A program made the translations under genes and the position numbers. Below, piece after piece: positions 36,161 through 45,940 of a DNA stretch of 64,000 nt. Source of the DNA: Helichrysum umbraculigerum (Eukaryota; Streptophyta; Magnoliopsida; Asterales; Asteraceae); assembly GCA_949592205.1 (NCBI GenBank), contig CATIUR010000001.1, positions 41,929,001 to 41,993,000 of the forward strand, written 5' to 3'. The notes beneath the pieces are model-generated. The model made no database searches. It was not told where the DNA came from and was given only the letters and a program-made list of their open reading frames with translations. Each line of letters starts with the position of its first letter. Position 1 is the stretch's first letter.

Positions 36161-38503
36161 CAGAACCTGTTCGTATCAGTTTATACACACACACGTTTTG
36201 TTTGATTCAAATCCTTTGTATCATGTTACCAATCGTTTATAACAATGAAATATAACATTTTAACATCTTACATCATATTTTAACAAGCTTATATTCGTAA
36301 ATTTGGAAATCAAAGTTTTGGTTTTTATAAAACCATTTTCAAGATTATTCCCTCAAATCTTCAAATATATATGTTATTTTCATAGATTATGATATGAAAT
36401 CATGTTAGAACACGAAATTTAACAAGAAACTGAAGGGTATAAAGTTTCCTTACAATGATATATGATGATGATGATGATGATATCGCGAGATGATGAGGAT
36501 ATTATTGTTATTGTTTTTAAGGTTTAAGTTCTGCTACTGCTTGCTGCTCTAGTTGCTTCTCCTAATTTTGTAATTTAGAGGAAGAAGAAAGTGATAGATG
36601 ATGATATGTGTGTGTTATGAAATCATCAAGAAGAAGGAACGGAGGGAGTAAAATATTTAAACGAGTATGGCTTAAAACAATGGCCGGTCTCTCCATTATT
36701 GGAGTTTGGTGGTAATTTTTGCCCCGTTAATTTTGAGTACGGGTATAATTATAGCACTATAAAATATAACACTTTATATTTTTATTTTGTAGATGTTCTC
36801 CTGGTTCGTTATTTAAATTTAGAATAATGAGATTTTCATTATTTTAGACTGTTGTATATTTTGTGCATTTGTTACTGCGCGCGTCCAATTGGGTGCCAAA
36901 TTTCAGTTGAATTACGAATTCATATTTTGAGGGAATGTTCCAAATCCTTTCGAATGAATCATAAAAATATCGTTTTTGTGATTTGTGATCTCTGGGTACG
37001 TTTTACAATTATTTCTGTTCATCTTATAATACGTTTTATGTTAAACGTATATTTAAATCGTTTTATCTATATGTTATAGATGTACTACTTCTCGTAATTA
37101 ATAATTGACTTATTAATTATTTTAGTGTCACCAACTTTTGTTATTTATTTTTGTCGGGTTCGTTCCGATACATTTGTACGTGACTTTAAATACTTACGTA
37201 TTAAGTAATATTTTTTGTTTAAAAGTACTGGTCTTACTAGGCTTACATCACATCAAAAGTTTTGTTTAAACTTAATCAGGAAATTAGCGTAAGAATGCAC
37301 ATGCTTAAATGTTAATCAGTACCTAATTTGGAGAGTTGTCACAGTTGGACTTGGACACAAAGTAATCCAACCGCCGGTTGGAGCTTCCAACCGCCGGTTG
37401 GGTGCCGACTTCAGCTATTATAAATAGAAAACCCATTCCAGACGATTTGAATATACCACATACGATTTTGATATTCTAAATTCGACTTTAGGGTTTAGAA
37501 TACGAATTTGGGTGCGAATTTGGAGGCTATGAAGCTAGGGTTTTGAGGTTTTAAACCCTACGAAGAGCTTGTTCATCATTAGGGTTCGGTTTCTATATCC
37601 TTTTATTTTGTAAGTATACTATTTAATTATATTTGGATATTGATTACTTGGTTTTAATATGAATTAAGTTTCTTATTGTGTTTATTTAGATGAAAGTTAT
37701 TTGAATTTAATATTGAAGTTATGTTTACGTTGATATTGATTTACTGAATGTTTATTATACTTTCCAGATAATTGTGTCGATTATATAATTAAGTTGTTCT
37801 TACATAATTAATTAAGATTATATACTATAGTTTAATTAATTTATGAGCTGGAGACTTCGGACCGAGGAGATAGTGGAAGAACATTAAGACTTAATAATAT
37901 AATTGATGTGGTAATCATAAACGCTTGTATACTACAGGGTTGACTACAAAGTTATAATAAATTGTTGATAGGTTTAATTGAATAATATTTAGGTGAGTAA
38001 TACTAAGAAGAGGATTTCTCTATAGTATATTCAGCTGGATCTAGTACTTTTCTTAAATATTATAAGATAATTGGTCTTTTAGCTAAGGGAGTTATCTATA
38101 TTTGTTAAGTCTCCAATAGATTAATCAAATTTAAAATAAACATGAAATAAAACTATAATAATCAAATAAATACAATCTTCTCCGTAAATTAGTAGTTCCT
38201 ATTTGTTTCTAATACTTTAAGTTGAGTTGGTTTATTACGAATCTGTATCAAAGTAAATATATGTTTGAACGGAACTAAAATGTCCCCCCTTTTATCTGTA
38301 AATTGTAATTAATTGTTAATATTGTAATATTAGTTTAGGGATTAATTTAAAGATTCCACTTTCCCTGTGTTCAATACCTGGACTTACTTGTAAAAGCTAT
38401 ATTCTACGAACGGGTTATCCTTGCCTGGCTTGTGTGATATTATTATTTAAGTATTTCCACTTTATTAAAACTTGTTATTTTGAAATCTAATCACACGACA
38501 TCA

Positions 38504-39218
38504 ATATGGATGGTGTTTCCGGTCTATACTTTGAAAAAGACTTTTTTACCCTTTTCCTAATTGGAGGAAGGACCGGCAACGAAACAAAAAACCGGGTCAA
38601 GGGACTGGATCCGCATAATACCCGACCCAAGGACGGGGTCCGTAATATAGGGCAAACCACAAGGACTGGAAATGTAATCTACTCCAGAATCCAGAATGAA
38701 TGAGGTGATATCAAGTTTTAAGACAAAATTACACGGATCGTCCATGTGGTTTGCTCCAAATAACACTCCCCGTCCCTGTGCTTTTTTTTTACGTAGATCA
38801 TCCTGCAGTTGCAATTTGTTGCGTAGATAGTCCTTATATCTAACGATTGTTAGTTTAATCCGTTAAAAGAACTTGAATGTAACAATGTTAATTTCGTGTA
38901 ATTTTTATTTTTTAAACATGAAAATAATTTAATGCATTTTTTAGTTGAAATTAAGCAAGTTGTTTTTAATAAACTTTCAATTCAATTTAACTATTATAAT
39001 TGATTTTCTTAATATTTATTTTATTGTGACAATTGAAATGATCAACTTGTTTATTCTAGTTTCGATTTCACATATCTTGTGTTCGTTTTCAGTTTTCAGA
39101 ATCTTTTAATTTTTAAGAAAAACAAGTACTCGAACACCCATATCAGAAATAAATACATTTTCCATGAATATTTACACAATAGTCTACCTCACGACTTGAA
39201 GCCACAACCTCAAGGTTT
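38504..39218. other. Unassigned intergenic sequence
   Basis: I found no coding frame. The stretch at 38,720-38,840 (GATCGTCCATGTGGTTTGC and nearby) resembles debris of a common plant MITE, but I could not find both ends. The rest is AT-rich and featureless to me. Confidence 0.35.
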
Positions 39219-39689
39219 TATCGAGTTTGATCCCGAGCTCGAGCTTAAAAATCAAGCTTGAAATATATATATGCCAAGCTCGAGCCTTTAAGAGCTCGGC
39301 TCGAGCAGTTATCGAGCTTTCCGAGCCTTAATTAATATATATATTTGTATGTACATATATATGTAATTTTTGATATGTAAATGATATTATTATTATTTTT
39401 TGAAATTGTTATACTATTTTACATAGTTATTAACTTGTTTTCACGATGTATTTTTAATTATATATATATTTGAAAAAAAATAATTATTAAACTTTATTTT
39501 TTAAATACATATAAGATAATTTTGAATATTAAAAATTACTTTTATATACAAATTCGAGCTTTTCGAGCCTAGCTCGAGCCATTCAAAAACATTTTCAAGC
39601 CGAGCTCGAGCCTGTATCGTAAAAGCTCTCCGAGCTTTCGAGCCGAGCTCGAGCTTACCCTAAATGAGTCGTGCCGAGCTCGAGCCCTG
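39219..39689. repeat. hAT-like GAGCTCGAGC-rich repeat
   Basis: Many direct and inverted copies of CGAGCTCGAGC / GCTCGAGC surround an AT-rich middle. The right end GAGCTCGAGCCCTG (inverse CAGGGCTCGAGCTC) resembles a hAT terminus. A matching left end and 8-bp duplication were not found, so the left boundary is uncertain. Confidence 0.45.
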
Positions 39690-40385
39690 TTGATCGCATC
39701 GTCGAATGGCACGTTTATCACGGGCAGAGATTGTCGTCAGTTATCTCCGACTTGCAGCTCGATCGGGCGTCAGGGGTTTAAAATTTATATTTTGCGGGGC
39801 TTAAATTATACATACTACCTACTTTGATTAGTAAGTGTAAGTATGACCTAAAATCGTTCTAAAGATCGCTACGTAATGTGAATTAAAGCTGGTGCTTTCG
39901 GTAGGGAAGTATTTAGGATGGAACAAAGTAGGTAGGTTTGTTTTAAGTTAAAGACAGATAATTAAAATGCAGGAAATTAAAATGCATAAAATTAAAATAC
40001 AGGAAATCAGGTAAAGATAAATATGTGATTGATGAGATTTCAATAATTAATGTTTCGGGATGACAGGGTAAGTAGGGACATTACTGAATTCAATAAGTAG
40101 ACTATTAGGTGTAAACACTAGAACCCTACCAATTATTTTTCCCATTGGCATGTCACTAGGAACTAGGTTATCGTGATTCTGATCGGAGCAATACGCAAAA
40201 CTTCCAATACTTACCTAGTTGAAAAGTAAGCAACCTATTTTGGTGAAATACTGAGGTGCATGAATCAGCAGCGTATCGACTCATAGGTCCGACCGTTCTT
40301 AACCCCTAAAATAGTTTACCTATTAATTAGTTACGTAGCTGATTAGTAACGATGTGTATTTAGACCGCCGATTATGTAAGACCTA

Positions 40386-40755
40386 GGGTATGTTTGGCAC
40401 AACTAGCTGGTAGCTGGAGCTGGTAGCTTGTAGCTGGTAGCTGGAGCTTTTGGTAATATATGTGTTTGGCAGAGTAGCTGGAGCTTGTAGCTTATAAATG
40501 TAAAATGACATAAAAGGACAAATATATTATTTCTAATAGAGGAAATATAATTAGTTAGAGGGTATTTGTGTAATTTATTTTTTCATAAGCTATAAGCTAC
40601 AAGCTCCTTTCAAAAGCTACTTCAAGTAGCTTATGGTTTTGGAGCTTATGAAAACCATAAGCTACTAAAATTTTTGGTTGCCAAACAAAGCTTATGAAAA
40701 AAACCATAAGCTCAAGCTCCCATAAGCCCCTATAAGCTGCATGCCAAACACACCC
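40386..40755. mobile_element. PIF/Harbinger-like MITE
   Basis: A 370-bp element has ends GGGTATGTTTGGCA / TGCCAAACACACCC and a 3-bp duplication CTA (40,383-40,385 and 40,756-40,758). The interior repeats AGCTGGTAGCTGGAGC and its complement. The three-base duplication and end sequence suggest Harbinger; CTA rather than TTA/TAA is slightly unusual. Confidence 0.75.
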
Positions 40756-42159
40756 CTAGTGGTTTAAGTATCCTAAGTTACTTGGACTTTTACTTTCATT
40801 TCTAAGTCTTTTTCGTATCAGTTTAAGTTCCGGTTATTTTGACTTATGACTTAAATCTCTCCTTTTCAAACAGTTATACATCCCTGGATTATTCGCAGTT
40901 TGTTAAAAACGTGTTCATTTGCAGACCGTGCCTTTCAGTAATAACCAGTGTACTTTATAGAATAATTCCACAGCTTCTTACATCCAACATGCTGTCAAGA
41001 GTAATTGACGGTGAGAATGACACTCTTACTAACTCAAACTAATTAAATTGAAAGCAGATTTAAATGTAAAGCAGTGCAGAAATGTAAACTTAATATGTGC
41101 AATGAGTGGTCTCACTGTGTCTTACTTATTGCATGCTATGGGCACATATAACTACTTACCTTAATTAAGATTGATCAGTTCCTAATTACTAGGTTGCAGT
41201 CACGTGGATAACCAGAAAGGGTACTCCATAAATTAGACTTAAGTTCATAAAGCATAAACAGCACAAACGTTATTAATTCCAATTTATCTGAACGTATTTC
41301 CGAACATTAATTTACAGTGTTTAGACGTTCGTAGGATTTACCAGTTAGTTTATTAGATTGTATTATCCTTTCGGAATTCCAATATTAAACCAGAGCTGAT
41401 TCCTGTAATATGACTACCTTCGGTCGTTCTCCGACTTCCATACGTTTGTACTTCACAGAAGGCGTTTCCTGTACTATATCGGAGAAACAGTCGAACAGGG
41501 GCCGTAATATTACTTTTACGATAGCCTGAGGTCGATCCGTAATATAACTATCTTCGGTCGTCCCAGACTTCCATACATTTGTACTTCGCATAAAGCGTTT
41601 CCAGTACTATGTCTGAGAACAGTCGAATCAGGGCCGTTATATTACTTCACGAACATTTACACCGATTATATAATGTCATCCCTACTTATAATTATTTTAC
41701 ATCTTAACAATCATAATAATAAACTACTCGCAATTTATGGCAATAAATAAATCACATACCAAGTAATAAAGCATAATTAAATATAACATAAAACGAGTAT
41801 ATAAAAGGAATTAGATATCACCCGAAAAATTAAAGCGTAGCAACGTATTATTATAACTGACAAACCCTTCGCACATACAAAGAAAATCTTCAATTCCAGT
41901 CGTTCCTTTTAGTTCCTAAATTAATCCGTAGATTAATTACACTAGTTTTAGAGTGAGAAAGATTACAAAAATTAAAGAAAATTCTAGAGTGAGAATTTGA
42001 AGCTGAAAATAGCCCAAGAGTGTGTTTTTGAATTGTGAATCCAAGCATTTATTTATACTTGAAATCCGGCTCACGATAGCAAAGTTAGGCTCATTTTAGT
42101 GAAAAACGCTTGCGGTACGAGTACGGACGAAAAAGTAGGTGCACGGACCAAAAAGTAGG

Positions 42160-42273
42160 CCGGCACCGGGTGGTAACGGCCCGGCACCGGCCCAAAGCGT
42201 GTGCACAGAGCCGGCACCGGATGGGCGGTGGGTGGAAGCCAGCCGGCACCAGCTGGCGACAAGCCGGCGGTGG
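42160..42273 (-). promoter_or_regulatory. CCGGCACCGG array upstream of the LTR TATA box
   Basis: CCGGCACCGG or close variants start at 42,160, 42,181, 42,211, 42,243 and 42,264, with spacings of 21, 30, 32 and 21 bp, close to two or three helical turns. The array is upstream of the minus-strand TATA box at about 42,049. The surrounding 150 bp are very GC-rich in an otherwise AT-rich window. Confidence 0.55.
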
Positions 42274-43162
42274 GCGGCGGCCGGCTGGCGCAGGCCCAGC
42301 GGTGTCCGTGCAGTTTTTTGTTCACGTTTTGGCTTATATCTCCTTCGTTATGCGTCCGTTTTCGTTGATTCTTTTTGCGTTGAATTCGATTTTTAAAAAC
42401 GAAGACTTTTATGTAAAGAAATCCCATAGATGATTTTCCAATCTTGAGATGTCTTGTTTTGATTGGTTTGAATCTTTCGTAGCACGTGGAATCTTCATTT
42501 CTCATCCGTTTTTTGTGATTCTTTTTGCGTTAGATTCGGTTTTCGAAAACGAAGATTTCAGTATTGAGAAATCTCTGAGGTGATCCTTTTTTCTTGAAAT
42601 TGTGGCTTGATTGCTTCGAATCTTTAAACGTACGTGGAATCTTCGTTTTTCGTCCATTTTGCTTGATTTTTCTCGTGCTTCCTTATTTTGACCTACTTGA
42701 CAAAATATCATTGATTAATGTAATATTTGAGTTCATTTGCAAAGTATTGTTCTAAAATGAGAGAGATATCGTTAGTAAAAACATGACTTTTTACGCGATA
42801 TCACCTGTTGAGCTTACAACCCTATTCTGAAACATCTTCTTTGATAATAGATTTATTTTTTTCTATATTTGTTATCTAGTTTTCTGATGATAAATTATTC
42901 TTCTTAATTTCTTTTATTTCTTTTTTGAGATTATTAATCTCAATTATCAAATCTTCTTTTGTGATTTGATAATTGTTTGAAAGTTTCTGTTTTAATAAAT
43001 TAAATACTTCTGACATCATATAATTTTATGTATCTGGTAATATATTAATTTGTTCTGAAGAGCTGGATTCCTCTTCTTTTCATAGTTCTTCAATTAATTT
43101 AGACCTTATTTCTGGGTCTTCAACTATTTTTACTAATTCAAATATTTCTTTATTTAAAACAT

Positions 43163-43579
43163 TTATTGAGCTTGAATTTTGTATATTTCATTTTCAGATA
43201 TAGATTCTTGACATTTACAATCTGTATCTGACATTAAAAATTCATTTTCTAGACATTGTAAATTTTCTTCATTCGAAGATTCATCAGATTCATCTATTGA
43301 ATATTTTGTCTCAGAATTATTAGAATTAAGTAATAAATTTGATAAACTTTCTTTAGGTTCATCACTAATTTTTAAACTATTTATTTTCTTTTTCATTCTA
43401 CATTTGTTTGCAAAATGTCCTGATTTGCCACATTTGAAACAAACTTTTGATTTTTTGCTTAATTGATTTTTAAATTTTCTTTTTGACTCATACTTTTTTC
43501 TTTTATTTGAAATTTTTTTTTTCTTTCTAAAATCCTTATGTTTTTCATAAATTTTTGGTTTAGATGTAGAACAATTCAT
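43163..43579 (-). pseudogene. Fragment with CCHC zinc knuckle, coat-like C-terminus
   Basis: A 138-codon fragment is strongly Lys/Arg-rich in its first half and has one CX2CX4HX4C knuckle at codons about 47-60. A Ser/Asn/Glu-rich acidic tail follows. This arrangement (basic stretch, knuckle, acidic end) is usual for the C-terminal part of caulimovirid coat proteins. The upstream part is in another frame. Confidence 0.6.
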
Positions 43580-43900
43580 CCTAAATTGTTCACAGAAATG
43601 GCCTAATTATTTTCTTTCTGTTAATCTATTTTTTTTTTCATTTGTTGATTTATTTAATTTCATTGCAAAGTCCCAATCCTTCCTTGACACAAACTCCTAT
43701 TAGTTTTTCATAAGTAAAATTTTCATATTTAGTTGAGGATTTATTTCCTCTTAAAGCTGTCCTTACCCTTTCTGCAAATAAACTAGGTAAGCCATCAATA
43801 AATTTTGACTTCCAATGATTACTATTAGTATCTGAAAATTCCATTACTCTTGACAAAAATATATCTTTATACCATCTAAAAGATGTTAATATTGGGCATC

Positions 43901-44185
43901 TTAAACCATTAAGGAGTGTTCTGGCAGTATCAGAATTATCAGACCATCTTCCTGTAAATGTTCAATTATATTCACAACTAAAGTGTATACTGCCTGGGTA
44001 TTTTCTATACCATTTTCTATTTTGACAGTATTTAAAATTGTTGTATGATCTTCAGGTGTTAAGTAATTATCCCACCATCCTTTTAATTGACCTGAAAAAC
44101 ATGTTGTTATCATATTAGCTATGGTCATATCACTATTTCCATTATTTCTAGCAATTGTACTATACATGAGCATTCTATGTGCCAA
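43901..44185 (-). pseudogene. Fragment of capsid-like domain
   Basis: A 94-codon fragment is rich in hydrophobic helices and contains a GWWDNYL-type motif. The frame appears to extend upstream past its first Met to a stop near 44,293. Similar segments occur in endogenous plant pararetrovirus coat domains. It has a disrupted continuation at 43,650-43,856. Confidence 0.5.
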
Positions 44186-45151
44186 ATTATAAATTTGACG
44201 TTCAAAATATCCATCTATATTCCATTCATAGATATTTTTGCCATTATAGCTATTATTAATTGTGTATTCCTGCTCCTCATATAGAATGTCTTAAGGAGTT
44301 GGCCTTGGATAATAATACATTCGTTGAGATGGTTTATTTAAAAATTTATTTGAGTAAGTATTATCATACTTACTTATTTTATTCATTTCTTATGTAATAT
44401 AATTTTAATATTCTTCATCATAGAATATTTATAATTCTTCTTCTAAGGTGTTTGGTTTTTAATTTTTTATTTGTTCACTTAATACCTTTTCTAGTTCATT
44501 TGTATTCTTAAATTTAAAATTTGTAATTTCTGGTGGAGGTCGGATATTAATCATTATTTTAGTCTCTTTTGCTTCCTCCTTCCTTTCAAGATGATTTAAT
44601 ATTTGTTTAACTCTATCATTTAAATAAAATATTTGTTCTCCTAAAACAATAGAGTATAAATTTGAGAAATTCTGCTGCTGGATAAGAGCATTTATTTGCT
44701 CTGTTGTGTTTATTAAAGCATTATCGTTAAATAATTTTTGAATGCTTCAAATTGTAGACTAATTTTTCATTTCTTTATTGTAAAAGCAAATTTTGAAGAA
44801 AAAATTTCTTTAATCATTTTTCCATCCTTTAAGTTATATTCTCTTTCTAAAGTTGATATATAATGTGTAATATAATTATCAAAATACCATGGAACAAAAT
44901 ATATAATTTGATTTATTTGTTCTAAGTAGCTATAAAATTGACTTTGAAGAATTGTTTCGTCTTCCCTTGAAATATTTTCAAAAAACCAATTTCTAAATGG
45001 CTCCCATTCAGGTAGCCTAAATTCTTTTGAAATTAAGGATCTTGCCTCAGATCTATTTGAGAAATCAAATTTATCTAACTAATCCATTTAAATATCAAAG
45101 TCAACTTTTGAGGCAGGAATTTCCTCATCATAAATTCCTTGAACAATATTA

Positions 45152-45424
45152 CTACCTCCGTCTCAAAATTATAGTCCACGTTTCCTTTTTTGGACGTCTC
45201 AAATTAATTGTCCACATCCAAATATGGAAAGAAAATTTTGATAGTGATTACCAAATTACCCTTACTTCAAATTGTTATTACAAACTTTATAGAATGTGGT
45301 AATTAATTGCTTAAGGGTAAAACTGTCATTCTGCAAAAAGTAAGGAAGAGAAAGCAGTAATGATTGTACTTTTATTAAACTGCGTGTTTTTGGTCGGTGG
45401 ACAATTATTTTGGGACGGAGGGAG
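45152..45424. mobile_element. Stowaway MITE (Tc1/mariner type)
   Basis: Ends are CTACCTCCGTCTCAAAATTA / TTTTGGGACGGAGGGAG with TA on both sides (45,150-45,151 and 45,425-45,426). It is the reverse-orientation relative of the element at 31,674-31,946. It interrupts the pararetrovirus-like remnant. Confidence 0.9.
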
Positions 45425-45940
45425 TATCATTTATTTTTAGAATTTCAATTTTTCTTTCTTCTCTTATTTGAGAAGTTGAAGCCATAGATGGAATTGATGG
45501 AGGGATTTCCACCTTGTAATCAATTGGAGAAAAATTGTGAATAAGTAGATTTAGTCCTATCTAATTTACTTCTTCTTATTAAAGGTGATTCATCATCTTC
45601 CTTTTCATTTTCAAATTCAATTGTTATAGTTCCATTAGAACTTTGGGTAATATTAGTTAAATTACTATTAATTTTGGGTTGTAGAGGAACCGCTTCTTCT
45701 AATATCTAATTTGTTTGGAAATTAATTTCATCCAATTTAATTATTTTTTTAGTGGAAATTTTTGACAGACTAAAATTAGTTTCGATTAAAATCGTTTCAT
45801 TTTTTGGTTTATCAACCCTTTTACATTTTGAAACGCACCAAAAAAAAAAAATTTTTTTTACAATGTCCCATAATAAATTAGGACTCGATCAAATCATCAC
45901 TAAGGCTTTTAAAGCATCGACAAGACTTTTAACTGGGTGA

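Larger units (their letters stand above)
24780..37343 (-). mobile_element. Tekay-like solo LTR, interrupted by a CACTA element
   Basis: On the minus strand the LTR starts TGTGACAACTCTCC (37,343) and ends GGGGGTGTGACA (24,780). It is flanked by a perfect 5-bp duplication GTTGG (24,775-24,779 and 37,344-37,348). Removing the CACTA insertion leaves about 3.6 kb. No PBS, PPT or coding region is present, so it is a solo LTR. A minus-strand TATA-like TTTAAATATTTT lies near 36,648. A GCCGGGTA/TACCCG repeat array is at 35,838-36,160. It contains a (TA)n run at 26,417-26,501, beside the CACTA. Confidence 0.88.
24392..38503 (+). repeat. 3' LTR of the host Athila/Tat element, interrupted
   Basis: The LTR runs 24,392-24,779 and resumes at 37,349-38,503 (about 1.54 kb joined), split by a solo LTR with target duplication GTTGG. 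Near-palindromic AACCGCCGGTT or close variants are at 24,709, 24,729, 37,369 and 37,389, just upstream of a TATA box (CTATTATAAATAG, 37,415-37,427). The sequence CCCTGTGTTCAATACCTGG near 38,363 fits the 3' portion of Athila/Tat LTRs. The end at CGACATCA (38,503) is my best estimate. Confidence 0.7.
39691..42803 (-). mobile_element. Athila-like solo LTR, diverged, with MITE insertion
   Basis: On the minus strand it starts TGATATCGCGTAAAAAGTC and ends near CGATGCGATCA. A perfect 5-bp duplication CCTGT flanks it (39,686-39,690 and 42,804-42,808). It is related to the LTR at 1350-3782 (shared AAAAAGTCATG start and the TTTAAAATTTATATTT...CTACCTAC block) but diverged. No internal region is present. 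The TATA box on the minus strand is near 42,049 (AGTATAAATAAATG). A GC-rich palindrome array lies upstream of it (42,160-42,273). Confidence 0.85.
42809..45940 (-). pseudogene. Endogenous pararetrovirus-like remnant (Caulimoviridae coat region)
   Basis: Several broken minus-strand frames resemble the coat-protein region of plant pararetroviruses integrated in genomes: a capsid-like block (43,901-44,185 and upstream to about 44,330), a middle fragment (43,650-43,856) and a Lys-rich segment with a CCHC knuckle (43,163-43,579). Frames shift between fragments and stops interrupt them, so it cannot be expressed as a whole. No reverse transcriptase or RNase H was seen. 44,400-45,940 is AT-rich with further short minus-strand frames of uncertain identity. 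A Stowaway MITE sits at 45,152-45,424. Alternative: gag of an unusual LTR element. Confidence 0.6.

Noticed and set aside
42071..42505. GC-rich overlapping frames, Pro/Ala/Gly-rich on both strands
   Set aside because: They are produced by the CCGGCACCGG array in a solo LTR.
39688..42803. Solo LTR boundary at TGTTGATCG (39,688)
   Set aside because: With that boundary the flanks do not match. Shifting to 39,691 gives a perfect CCTGT duplication.
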